Position numbers and translations under genes: made by a program. A stretch of DNA of 64,000 nt from JAJDFU01 sp964640855 (GTDB lineage Bacteria; Bacteroidota; Bacteroidia; Chitinophagales; Saprospiraceae): contig CAZXIX010000001.1 of the NCBI GenBank assembly GCA_964640855.1, positions 62,001 to 126,000 on the forward strand, given 5' to 3'. The notes under the pieces were generated by a model. The model was not told the DNA's origin, ran no database searches, and saw only the letters and a list, made by a program, of their open reading frames with translations. Position 1 is the stretch's first letter, and the number at the start of each line of letters is the position of its first letter. This document shows positions 18,040 through 25,584 of the stretch, in pieces.

Positions 18040-18634
18040 ATTGATTCATCGTGTGGGCCAGGCCGATGGCTACAAAGCTTTTGATCGCTTCAGCGGCGCG
18101 CTCAACCAAGTCCGGGAGCTGTTCCTGCTCTTCCTCGCCCCATTCTCCCAGGACGTAATCGACCTGCTTTCCTCGGCCGAAATCGTTGCCGATGCCCATC
18201 CGTAGGCGTGCATAGTTCGATCCGATCATCTGCTCGATGTCTTTGAGTCCGTTGTGACCGCCTGCGCTGCCTTTGCCCCGAAGGCGGAGGGTTCCGAAAG
18301 GGAGGTTGATCTCATCGACCACCACCAGGAGGCGATCCTGGGGGATCTTCTTTTTGGTGAGCCAATGACGGACCGCTTTCCCGCTTCGATTCATGTAGGT
18401 CGAGGGTTTGAGCAGGATGAGCGTCCTGCCCCTATGCCGGATCTCAGCGATGTCACCCAGGGTTTCGGGTTTAAATTCGGCTTCGGCCTGCCGAGCCAGG
18501 CCTTCGACTACCTTGAAGCCGATGTTGTGGCGCGTTTCTGCGTATTCGGGTCCGATATTCCCCAAGCCGACGATCAGGTACTTCATGCCGGGGTCTGCTT
18601 GTTTTTTCTTTTTCCAGAATTTAAGCCGAAACAT
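18029..18634 (-). CDS. pth: Peptidyl-tRNA hydrolase
   Basis: Pth releases peptides from prematurely dropped peptidyl-tRNA. Core motifs are MKYLIVGLGNIGPEYAETRH (catalytic His at the end), PSTYMNRSGKAV and GSAGGHNGL. The core starts at the ATG at 18584-18586, but a second ATG at 18632-18634 adds 16 residues (MFRLKFWKKKKQADPG) and overlaps the dapD stop by 14 bases. The basic extension looks genuine and I believe it resembles extensions in Saprospiraceae homologues, so I give the longer form; the shorter form is equally functional in principle. It is co-transcribed with dapD. Confidence 0.93.
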   Translation of the reverse strand: MFRLKFWKKKKQADPGMKYLIVGLGNIGPEYAETRHNIGFKVVEGLARQAEAEFKPETLGDIAEIRHRGRTLILLKPSTYMNRSGKAVRHWLTKKKIPQDRLLVVVDEINLPFGTLRLRGKGSAGGHNGLKDIEQMIGSNYARLRMGIGNDFGRGKQVDYVLGEWGEEEQEQLPDLVERAAEAIKSFVAIGLAHTMNQFNG

Positions 18635-19439
18635 GGTAATCGCGCAGAGCCTGATTGAGGGAGACCTTCTTATCGGTACTTTCCTTTCGTTTTCCGATGA
18701 TCAAAGCACAAGCGACCTGGTAATCCCCGGCCGGGAAGGACTTGGTGTAACTTCCCGGGATCACGACCGAGCGAGCGGGGACGCGCCCCCGATATACGAC
18801 GGGTTCCCGGCCGGTCACATCTATGATTCGCGTGCTCTGCGTCAATACGACATTGGCTCCGAGGACGGCCTCCCGCTCGATGTGGACCCCTTCCACCACA
18901 ATGCTTCGGGAACCGATGAAGCAATCGTCTTCAATGATGGTTGGCGCGGCTTGCGGGGGTTCCAAAACGCCACCGATGCCTACGCCCCCGCTCAGGTGAA
19001 CTCTTCGGCCGATCTGAGCGCAGGAACCTACCGTGGCCCAGGTATCGACCATCGAACCCGAGCCTACCCAGGCACCTATGTTCACATAGCTGGGCATCAT
19101 GATCACCCCTTTTTCCAGAAAGGACCCGTAGCGTGCGATCGCATGCGGCACCACCCGAACGCCCATGTCGGCATATCCTTTTTTGAGGGGAATTTTGTCG
19201 TGAAATTCAAAGGGGCCCACCTCCTGGGTTTTCATTTCCTGGATGGGGAAATACAGGACGACGGCTTTCTTGACCCATTCATTGACCAGCCATCCGCCTT
19301 CCGAATTCGGTTCGGCCACCCGAAGGCGCCCCTGATCCAGAGCCTCCAGAACCTCTCCGACTGCTTGCCGGGTTTCGGCTTCCCGGAGCAAAGTCCGATC
19401 TTCCCATGCCTGCTCAATCTTATTCTTAAGGGATTCCAT
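18621..19439 (-). CDS. dapD: Tetrahydrodipicolinate N-succinyltransferase
   Basis: DapD transfers succinyl from succinyl-CoA to tetrahydrodipicolinate in lysine and meso-diaminopimelate synthesis. The 272-residue protein has a helical N-terminus with GGWLVNEWVKKAVVLYF, a left-handed beta-helix made of hexapeptide repeats (PSYVNIGAWVGSGSMVDTWA, VGSCAQIGRRVHLSGGVGIG, CFIGSRSIVVEGVHI), and a C-terminal ALIIGKRKESTDKKVSLN. All are standard. It overlaps pth downstream. Its presence indicates the succinylase branch for diaminopimelate, and thus shares precursors with thrA at the window's left edge. Confidence 0.97.
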   Translation of the reverse strand: MESLKNKIEQAWEDRTLLREAETRQAVGEVLEALDQGRLRVAEPNSEGGWLVNEWVKKAVVLYFPIQEMKTQEVGPFEFHDKIPLKKGYADMGVRVVPHAIARYGSFLEKGVIMMPSYVNIGAWVGSGSMVDTWATVGSCAQIGRRVHLSGGVGIGGVLEPPQAAPTIIEDDCFIGSRSIVVEGVHIEREAVLGANVVLTQSTRIIDVTGREPVVYRGRVPARSVVIPGSYTKSFPAGDYQVACALIIGKRKESTDKKVSLNQALRDYHVSA

Positions 19440-19568
19440 GCTGCTGTTTTCTTTCAGCGGCGAAGATAAGGATGTTTTGATACCACAGGGACTCCGTATC
19501 GGCAGGGCGCCTTACCTGATTATAGCATTTTTCGCGCCAGGATGAAGGGATGATCCGGCATGCCGAAA

Positions 19569-21002
19569 TCACTCAAACTCCAATCGAACGATCTTCAGCT
19601 TGTTCCGACGTTCGCTGGGAATGAGCAGTTCGTTGGCATTCACCTGCACCGCATCGCGAAACCGGAGTTTCATATCCAGGTTTTTGGTGCTGAACAAGCT
19701 GTTCCGGTCGGTCCGTCCGGAACCGGTCATGACGTATTCGCTGACGGTATTTTCCCACTTGATCTCATCGTTGAGGATCAGGCGCAAGCTACTCGGGGTC
19801 TTAAACAGAAAAAAGGAAGAGAACATCCCGAAATCGTTTTGGGAATACTGCTTTTTCGGCAAGACATTGCTCCAGTGCAGCTGCCCGTCGGGATGAATGG
19901 ACATGGTAAAAAGATCTTCAAAATAGTAGTCGGTACTGGAGCGGGCGTAGTTGTTGTAGGTAAAGCGGCTGGGAGTACCGGAGAAGCGTTGGAATATCCG
20001 GTTCTGTTCGCCGATGAGGATGATCCCTCCGTCTCGCCGAAGAACCACTTCCTGCAGAGAAGCTTCGCTGATGCCTTTGCTGGCTTTGACTTCCTTGCCA
20101 TGGAAGGCGTCGAGGAAGTTTTTGGGAAACGGATTGTAGCGCAAGACCATTTTGTCGGCCTGGGTAGGCTGGAAACGCAAATAGTAGTAGCCCATTGCCT
20201 TTTCGGAATTGTTTTCCGACCAGAGACCCACCCCGATGATCTGCTCATTGAGATTGTCGTAACTGAAAAAGGCGTCGAAGGTGACCCGGTCGCCCAGATT
20301 GACAGACACGGGTGTGGGGCCTATATCCCCACGACCCAGCACCCAAATATTCAGTTTGTGTTCCTTGCGGCGGGAGCGGAAATTATTTTTATTCAGAATG
20401 AAATAGAGTTCGCCTTTGTCGGAAATGACGGCTTGCATGAAATCCCGGTCGAAATTCATTTCCGGCGGCTGGAGCAGTCCCTCCCACATGATCTTCATGC
20501 TGTCCAGATCAGCCAGTATGAGCTGCACCCGGTCCGGCTCATCCGAGTAAAAAAGCAAAAGCTTTCGCTCATCTTCGCTGTAAACCATGTCGATGGCGGG
20601 GCCGCCAAAGGAAGAACCCACATCGCCGATGACGAGCGTATCCGTTCGGTCAGCGGCGGGGTTGTATTTATTGGCCTGTACGATCTGCCTCCCGTCTCGG
20701 CGGTATTCGTAGACTACGATGAAGTCCTCTTTTCCGGGGGCAACGTCCAGCAATTTGGGGTTGCGTTCTTTGACGGTAAGCTCTTTTTCCCAGATCTGGT
20801 GCATGCGATCGTTGAAACCGTAAACTTCGAAGGAATTGTTGCGATCGCGAAACAGCAGAATTCGCCCGCTGTATTCCCCAATGATCTCATAGGCAATGTC
20901 GTTCTTGAGCGCAACTTCTTCGGATACCGTGATCCGTTGCGACCATCCAAGAAGCGGACACAAAACGAATAACAGAAAGGGGGTCAATTGCTTAGCAGTC
21001 AT
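19569..21002 (-). CDS. Secreted protein of unknown function (beta-propeller-like)
   Basis: The ATG at 21000-21002 gives a Sec signal peptide MTAKQLTPFLLFVLCPLLGW with cleavage after SQ. The remaining ~455 residues are beta-rich and lack Cys. Repeated phrases of the type FIVVYEYRRDGRQIVQANKY and KLNIWVLGRG, about 45-60 residues apart, suggest a propeller, but I recognise no named domain. The protein ends in a basic, beta-like tail (NELLIPSERRNKLKIVRLEF) with no obvious type IX sorting domain. Probably periplasmic or outer-membrane associated. An upstream ATG at 21026 is in frame but weakens the signal peptide. Confidence 0.7.
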   Translation of the reverse strand: MTAKQLTPFLLFVLCPLLGWSQRITVSEEVALKNDIAYEIIGEYSGRILLFRDRNNSFEVYGFNDRMHQIWEKELTVKERNPKLLDVAPGKEDFIVVYEYRRDGRQIVQANKYNPAADRTDTLVIGDVGSSFGGPAIDMVYSEDERKLLLFYSDEPDRVQLILADLDSMKIMWEGLLQPPEMNFDRDFMQAVISDKGELYFILNKNNFRSRRKEHKLNIWVLGRGDIGPTPVSVNLGDRVTFDAFFSYDNLNEQIIGVGLWSENNSEKAMGYYYLRFQPTQADKMVLRYNPFPKNFLDAFHGKEVKASKGISEASLQEVVLRRDGGIILIGEQNRIFQRFSGTPSRFTYNNYARSSTDYYFEDLFTMSIHPDGQLHWSNVLPKKQYSQNDFGMFSSFFLFKTPSSLRLILNDEIKWENTVSEYVMTGSGRTDRNSLFSTKNLDMKLRFRDAVQVNANELLIPSERRNKLKIVRLEFE

Positions 21003-21214
21003 ACTCCTATTTACATTCAACAACAAGATAGGCGCGGGAATTATTTAAAAATTGGGAGTTAAATAAGTGTAAAAATAACAAGGTATCCGACGAAAAGCAT
21101 ATTTGAAGAGGGCTAAGTGCTTTCCGGTAGCCTTCAGGTGGTTTCCAGGTTGTCCATTTGCGGGGATTTTGACAGCCACCTGCCATCTTTAACGCTCCTT
21201 TTCCTCCTGAACCC

Positions 21215-21222
21215 TACCTTTG
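21215..21222 (+). promoter_or_regulatory. Candidate -7 box (TACCTTTG) for trmB
   Basis: TACCTTTG matches TAnnTTTG exactly and lies 20 bases before the ATG at 21243. That would give a leader near 14 bases and excludes the in-frame starts further upstream. Confidence 0.48.
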
Positions 21223-21242
21223 CTTTTCCATCTGGAAACGCG

Positions 21243-21935
21243 ATGAGCAGAAGGAATAAGTTGCAGAAGTTTGCCGAACTGAATGCCTTTCCGAATGTGC
21301 TGGAGAACTTCAACCCCAAAGCTCCGGCTTTGGTGGGCGAGCACGGCCGGCCGGTAGAGCGCCGGGGCAAATGGGCGGCTGAGCAATTCGGAAACGATCA
21401 CCCCATCGTCCTGGAGTTGGCTTGCGGGCGGGGGGAATATTCCCTCGGACTGGCGCGAATGTTTCCGGAGCACAACTTCATCGGGGTAGACATCAAGGGT
21501 GCGCGCATCTGGAAGGGGGCTTCCAAAGCCCTGGAGGAGAACCTGAGCAACGTGGCTTTCCTCCGGACCCGGATCGAGCAGATCGCCCAGTTTTTTGGCC
21601 CGGCGGAAGTAGAAGAGATCTGGATCACCTTCCCGGATCCCTTTTTGCGCCAGAGCAAGGCCAACCGACGGTTGACGTCGCACCGTTTCCTGGGCGAATA
21701 CCGGAAGATCCTCCGCCCCGGCGGCACGGTCAACCTCAAGACGGATTCTCCGGAACTATGTGCCTATACCCAAGAAGTACTGGCACAGGAAAAGGATGTG
21801 TCCGTCATTTACGACAAGGACGATATCTACCGGGACCCGCTCGATTTCCCCGAGCTGGAGATCCAGACCTATTACGAGCGCATGCACCTCTCGGATGGGC
21901 GGAAGATCAAGTTTGTGCGCTTTGCGTTGGGGTAA
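21243..21935 (+). CDS. trmB: tRNA (guanine-N7-)-methyltransferase
   Basis: TrmB methylates G46 of tRNA using S-adenosylmethionine. The 230-residue protein has the SAM-binding motif LELACGRGEYSLGLARMFPE, then FIGVDIKGARIWKGA, and the family motif IWITFPDPFLRQSKANRRLT. The start MSRRNKLQKFAELNAFPNVL is typical of Bacteroidota TrmB and is supported by the promoter box at 21215. The reading frame is open further upstream to 21117, but that part lies before the promoter. The gene borders the repeat-bracketed patch to its right. Confidence 0.95.
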   Translation: MSRRNKLQKFAELNAFPNVLENFNPKAPALVGEHGRPVERRGKWAAEQFGNDHPIVLELACGRGEYSLGLARMFPEHNFIGVDIKGARIWKGASKALEENLSNVAFLRTRIEQIAQFFGPAEVEEIWITFPDPFLRQSKANRRLTSHRFLGEYRKILRPGGTVNLKTDSPELCAYTQEVLAQEKDVSVIYDKDDIYRDPLDFPELEIQTYYERMHLSDGRKIKFVRFALG

Positions 21936-21990
21936 TTGGATCGGCGGATTATGGACTTTCCCAAATTATTCGTTCCAAAGTGTTTTAGTA

Positions 21991-22010
21991 CTGGCGGTTT
22001 CAACCGCCAG
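21991..22010. repeat. Short palindrome (REP-like)
   Basis: CTGGCGGTT-TC-AACCGCCAG is a perfect 9-bp inverted repeat with a 2-base loop, located 56 bases after trmB. It has no T tract, so it is not a clear terminator. Its GGCG/CGCC core resembles the palindromes at 22025, 23370 and 63694. Confidence 0.6.
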
Positions 22011-22024
22011 GCGGATATCCTTGT

Positions 22025-22044
22025 GGCGACTGGAAGGCGCCGGT
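22025..22044. repeat. Palindromic repeat, copy A
   Basis: GGCGACTGGAAGGCGCCGGT is identical in 19 of 20 positions, and in the same orientation, to the element at 23370-23389. The arms are GGCGaCT and AGgCGCC with one mismatch. It forms the left border of the TIR/PIN patch. Confidence 0.65.
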
Positions 22045-22125
22045 CCAGTGCAGGATCACATCATATCCAAGATTAAGCATTCTAAAGTAAAGTCCCTATT
22101 TTTACCCAAGGCCCAATACTACTCC

Positions 22126-22704
22126 ATGGCCCCGGAAACCACCACTTATTTCATTAGCTACGCACGGGAGGATACGGTCTTTGCCACCCGTCTGGCCCAA
22201 GACCTCCGGGAAGCAGGTGCACGGGTCTGGATCGACCAGCTGGACATTCCCATGGGGGAGCGCTGGGACATGGCCATAGAAAAGGCTTTGAAGAGCAGTT
22301 CCGGCCTGATCCTCGTTCTTTCCCCGGATTCTGTTGGCTCGCATAATGTGTTGGATGAAGTTTCCTTTGCCCTGGAGGAAAATAAACGCATCCTGCCGGT
22401 CATGCACAAGCCCTGCGAATTGCCCTTTCGGATCCGCCGCCTGCAGTATGTGGATATGACCGGGGATTATGATAAGGGCTTGAAACGCATGAAACGGGAT
22501 CTGAAGCTCTCCACTCCCCCACCCAAGCCCCAGTCGGAAAAAACAAGGGACCCGGAGGAAGAGCAAGCCTGGCAGGAGGTGGGCCGGATCGATATGATCT
22601 ATGCCTACCAGCGCTTCCTCAAGCAATTTCCCGATGGGAATAAAAGCAAGGATGCCCGGGATCTGGAAGGTATTCGGGCTAAAGCCTGGAAAAGGGATCA
22701 CTGA
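22126..22704 (+). CDS. TIR-domain protein with short C-terminal helical repeat
   Basis: The protein has 192 residues. A TIR domain covers residues 8-125: FISYAREDTVFATRLAQDL, then VWIDQLDIPMGERWDMAIEK, LILVLSPDSVGSHNVLDEVS and ILPVM. Glu78 in LDEVSFAL sits where TIR NADases carry their catalytic Glu, so NAD+ cleavage is possible. After a proline-rich linker (129-137) comes a 45-residue tail with AWQEVGRIDMIYAYQRFLKQ and FPDGNKSKDA, a motif I recall as a short repeat in other bacterial signalling or conflict proteins. The start MAPETTTYF at 22126 is the only ATG close to the domain. The 3' end overlaps the convergent PIN gene by 26 bases. Role in defence or signalling unproven. Confidence 0.85.
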   Translation: MAPETTTYFISYAREDTVFATRLAQDLREAGARVWIDQLDIPMGERWDMAIEKALKSSSGLILVLSPDSVGSHNVLDEVSFALEENKRILPVMHKPCELPFRIRRLQYVDMTGDYDKGLKRMKRDLKLSTPPPKPQSEKTRDPEEEQAWQEVGRIDMIYAYQRFLKQFPDGNKSKDARDLEGIRAKAWKRDH

Positions 22705-23074
22705 GTTGAATTCCTGCAATAGCAGCAAAATCCGAGACATTCCGGGTGATCAGTTCCAGATCAAGAGTCAGCGCTGTTGCGGCAATTACGGCATCGGGCA
22801 GCTTAATGGAATGGAGGCGCCGGATTTCGATGGTCTTATCTTTTATATTGGGTTCCAGACCAATGACGCTGGAGTTTTCCACGAATCCTTTTAGAATTCT
22901 CAAATCTTCAGGATGAGCAGATTTCCAACCCAATAGTTCGATCTCAGTAATAATGGAAAGTACAGGTTTATTGGATGAAATGACTTTATCCATCCAGGCT
23001 TCCCCTTTCGGAGGAAACAGTTGCTGTAAATAATAGATGACCGTGTTGGTGTCCCATAAATAGGCTAATCCCAT
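22679..23074 (-). CDS. PIN-domain RNase toxin (VapC-like)
   Basis: This 131-residue PIN protein is the probable toxin of a type II pair. The four acidic metal ligands of the fold are visible: Asp8 (LWDTNTVIYYL), Glu44 (SIITEIELLGW), Asp94 (KLPDAVIAATAL) and Asp115 (RNVSDFAAI). VapC-type proteins cut tRNA or other RNA when not held by their antitoxin. It overlaps the upstream antitoxin by 10 bases, the usual coupling, and its 3' end runs 26 bases into the TIR gene from the opposite strand. A truncated relative with strong similarity to residues 50-131 is found at 63426-63674. Confidence 0.9.
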   Translation of the reverse strand: MGLAYLWDTNTVIYYLQQLFPPKGEAWMDKVISSNKPVLSIITEIELLGWKSAHPEDLRILKGFVENSSVIGLEPNIKDKTIEIRRLHSIKLPDAVIAATALTLDLELITRNVSDFAAIAGIQLSDPFSRL

Positions 23075-23283
23075 TCCTTGCGGAGTTCATCGAGTTGTCG
23101 TTCTACTTCTTCCAGCGGCTGCCTGGCCATCTTGCCCTTGAATTCAGAGGCCCAATCCGGGAGCGCGGAGTCCGTTTGGGGCGCTGGTCCCTCCTTCAGG
23201 CGAATGAGGTCAAGGTCCTCCAGGTCTTTCAGTAGTTTGAAGGCTTTTTGGTTCAAGATGTCTATGACGATCGATTGCGGCAT
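23065..23283 (-). CDS. Antitoxin of the PIN toxin
   Basis: This 72-residue protein is immediately upstream of the PIN gene and overlaps it by 10 bases. It starts MPQSIVIDILNQKAFKLLKD, a short DNA-binding-like strand-helix segment, and ends with a charged helix (PLEEVERQLDELRKEWD) of the type that wraps around a PIN toxin. I recognise no named family with certainty, so the call rests mainly on position, size and composition. It probably autoregulates the pair, as most such antitoxins do. Confidence 0.78.
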   Translation of the reverse strand: MPQSIVIDILNQKAFKLLKDLEDLDLIRLKEGPAPQTDSALPDWASEFKGKMARQPLEEVERQLDELRKEWD

Positions 23284-23369
23284 TCGGTTTCTTTTCTATA
23301 AAAACTGTTTTTAAAGGTAACAGGTTCCCGGGATATGTTGCAATGGAGCGTGCAGGTAACTCCACCCTC

Positions 23370-23389
23370 GGCGACTGGAAGTCGCCGGT
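23370..23389. repeat. Palindromic repeat, copy B
   Basis: GGCGACTGGAAGTCGCCGGT lies within a perfect 8-bp inverted repeat (CGGCGACT / AGTCGCCG, 23369-23387) and is a direct repeat of copy A at 22025-22044. It starts two bases after the murI stop codon (in the murI reading direction) and forms the right border of the TIR/PIN patch. Confidence 0.68.
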
Positions 23390-23391
23390 GC

Positions 23392-24204
23392 CTACCAGAT
23401 GGGGGCGTATTCCAGCTTCACCTTTTCTCCGAAAAACAGGCGGGTTGCCTGCTCAAAGGCGGGGGTGTAATCGCTCACGAAAAATTCATGTTCTCCGGAA
23501 GGCCCCGGATTCAGCAAGCCCTGCTTTTCCAATTTGGCTTTCACTGCTTCGGCCACGACATCGGTATTATCCAGGAGGGTGAGGGGGCGGCCAAACCACC
23601 GGGCAATGGTGCCGCGAATGAGGGGATAATGCGTACAGGCGAGGAGCAAGACGTCGATGTCTTCCAGTACGGGATCCGAGAGGTAGGTGGTCAGTACGGC
23701 ATCGCTCACGGCATTTTCAAGGAAACCTTCTTCGATCATCGGGGCAAGCAATGGGGTAGCCAGGGCGCCGACCTGCCAACCGGGTTGCAGATCGTGGAGC
23801 TTGTGTTGATAGATACCGGATGCAATGGTGGCTTTGGTGGCGATGATGCCCACCTTTCGGATTTCGGGTAAGCGGGCGGCCCTTTCGACCAGAGAGTCGA
23901 CCACGTTGACGAACAGGGCTTGCCGGCGAAAGAATTCCAATAAAACGGTGTAGCCCATCGAGGAAGCCGAGTTGCAGGCCACCACGATCATCTTGCATTT
24001 TTTCTCAAGCAGAAACTTGGCGATCTTCAGGCAGTAGTAGCGGATGGCATCGGCCGATTTATCGCCGTAGGGAAGGTGAGCGGTATCGCCGAAATAGATG
24101 ATCCGCTCGTTGGGTAGGAGTTTGATCACGGCATCGGCAACCGTCAGGCCGCCGATGCCGGAATCGAAAATGCCGATCGGCATTTCGGAAGAAAGGTCTT
24201 CCAT
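23392..24204 (-). CDS. murI: Glutamate racemase
   Basis: MurI makes D-glutamate for peptidoglycan. The 270-residue protein has IGIFDSGIGGLTVA (catalytic Asp/Ser region, residues 10-24), YFGDTAHLPYGDK, the first catalytic Cys77 in VACNSAS and the second Cys190 in LLACTHYPL. The fold motif order is standard. It lies 9 bases downstream of an ompH gene, reproducing the ompH-ompH-murI order common in Bacteroidota. Its TAG stop lies beside palindromic copy B. D-glutamate made here is also the presumed substrate type of the DUF1611-epimerase pair near 60-62 kb. Confidence 0.96.
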   Translation of the reverse strand: MEDLSSEMPIGIFDSGIGGLTVADAVIKLLPNERIIYFGDTAHLPYGDKSADAIRYYCLKIAKFLLEKKCKMIVVACNSASSMGYTVLLEFFRRQALFVNVVDSLVERAARLPEIRKVGIIATKATIASGIYQHKLHDLQPGWQVGALATPLLAPMIEEGFLENAVSDAVLTTYLSDPVLEDIDVLLLACTHYPLIRGTIARWFGRPLTLLDNTDVVAEAVKAKLEKQGLLNPGPSGEHEFFVSDYTPAFEQATRLFFGEKVKLEYAPIW

Positions 24205-24213
24205 TCGGATTTT

Positions 24214-24720
24214 TTACATGCCCAGTTTGGCCTTGACCTTGGCGGTCAGATCCTCCGAAGGCTCGTAATAGACCAGTGCCTGTATATCGATGACCATGGT
24301 GTACCCGCCTTCCTGTGCGACGGAAGCAATGGCGTCGTTCAATTTTTTGGAAAGGGGCTCCATGAGTTCGGATTGGCGATCGGCCAGTTGCTTCTGGCTA
24401 TCCTGCTGGTATTTCTGGATTTTGGCCTGCTCCTCCTGCAGACGCTTCATTTCTTCCTGTTCCTGCAGTGGGGATAGTTGGCCGGCTTGTGCCTTTTGTT
24501 CTACCTCCATGGCATCGCTTTGCAGATCCTGAACCATCTGGTTTCCCTTTTTTTCGATCTGCTGGCGCAAGGCTGTGATGTTGGCTTCGGCCTGCTTGTA
24601 CTCAGGCATCTCAGACAGGATCTGGAGCGAGTTTACATAGCCCACCTTCTGAGCGGACAAAGTGGTGGCCAAACCCAGGAACAAGGTGGCCGCTGCGGCA
24701 ATCTGGATGATTTTCTTCAT
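24214..24720 (-). CDS. OmpH/Skp-family periplasmic chaperone (second copy)
   Basis: This is a 168-residue Skp-like chaperone for outer-membrane proteins. The Sec signal MKKIIQIAAAATLFLGLATT ends at LSAQ, followed by KVGYVNSLQILSEMPEYKQA, the conserved OmpH start. A long coiled coil spans about residues 50-130 (the Skp tentacle), and YTMVIDIQALVYYEPSEDLT forms the C-terminal body strand. It lies between the other ompH (upstream) and murI, and is presumably co-transcribed with both. Confidence 0.92.
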   Translation of the reverse strand: MKKIIQIAAAATLFLGLATTLSAQKVGYVNSLQILSEMPEYKQAEANITALRQQIEKKGNQMVQDLQSDAMEVEQKAQAGQLSPLQEQEEMKRLQEEQAKIQKYQQDSQKQLADRQSELMEPLSKKLNDAIASVAQEGGYTMVIDIQALVYYEPSEDLTAKVKAKLGM

Positions 24721-24796
24721 GATCTTTCTGGTTAACAGTTGGCTGCCGGTTCTCAGTCGTTTAGCTCCGGCGGCGCAAAACTAGTGATTTTTGTGA

Positions 24797-25312
24797 TTAT
24801 TTCAGTTTGTTGAGTATATCCTCGGTTTTGTCGTATTCCGGGTTGGAGAAGATCATGGCGGCAGAGCTTGATTTGTCAAAGATGAAATCGTAGCCCCGCT
24901 CACGAGCATACTCTTCAATAGCTCGGAATACGCGATCCTGTATGGGCTGGACCAGTTCCTGACGGCGCTTAAACAGATCTCCCTCCGGCCCGAAGCGTTG
25001 TTTCTGGAGGTCGCGCACTTCGGTTTCCCGGTTCATGATCTCGTCTTCGCGTTGCTTGCGGGCGTCATCGCTGAGCAGGACCTGTTCGGCTTGGTATTTG
25101 TTGTACAAACTTTTGATGGCATCGTACTGTTGGGCGATCTCCTGGCGCCAGCGTTGAGCCAGCCCGTCGAGTTCTTCCTGTGCCTCCAGGTAATCGGCAT
25201 GGGAGTTTAGCAACTTTTGTACATCCACATAGGCCAGGCGCTGGCCAAAGGAAGCTGTGCTGATCAGGAAGATCGAACTCAGGAGCAATACAAGGGAGAG
25301 TCGGGACGTCAT
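24797..25312 (-). CDS. OmpH/Skp-family periplasmic chaperone (first copy)
   Basis: The protein has 171 residues. Its signal peptide MTSRLSLVLLLSSIFLISTA ends at SFGQ, and the mature part starts RLAYVDVQKLLNSHADYLEA. A coiled coil runs from about residue 40 to 125, and YDFIFDKSSSAAMIFSNPEY forms the C-terminal body. It is only distantly similar to the second copy, as is usual for the tandem pair in this phylum. In many relatives bamA precedes this pair; here the 272 bases upstream hold no gene and an MscS channel gene follows further up. Confidence 0.92.
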   Translation of the reverse strand: MTSRLSLVLLLSSIFLISTASFGQRLAYVDVQKLLNSHADYLEAQEELDGLAQRWRQEIAQQYDAIKSLYNKYQAEQVLLSDDARKQREDEIMNRETEVRDLQKQRFGPEGDLFKRRQELVQPIQDRVFRAIEEYARERGYDFIFDKSSSAAMIFSNPEYDKTEDILNKLK

Positions 25313-25584
25313 ATCGTTGTGTTTTTGAAACCAAATTCATTTTTATCCACCCTGCCGGACAGGCTACTGCATTTCTGCCCAGCCAGCTGCCTGCAATCGG
25401 CTATCTGTACAATTGGAATATGGGTTTTTCCGGGAGATCAAAAGTACGTAATCCTTTGTAGCTGCAAGGACTTGAAATGCGATAGTGCGGTTGTATGAAG
25501 AAAGATTAAAAAATGCTTAACGGGGGGAAGGTAAGAATAGGCTGCCGGATAGCCTGAGTGGGGGTTAGGTAAAGAAAAAAGGGG

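Noticed and set aside
18408..19469. A 353-codon plus-strand frame opposite pth and dapD
   Set aside because: The minus-strand genes are unmistakable; this frame is a shadow.
19560..20972. A 470-codon open frame on the plus strand
   Set aside because: It lies fully antisense to the secreted protein at 19569-21002, which has a signal peptide and normal composition; the plus frame resembles no family.
21991..22010. Palindrome after trmB as a rho-independent terminator
   Set aside because: The stem is good but no T tract follows; it fits better with the nearby REP-like repeats.
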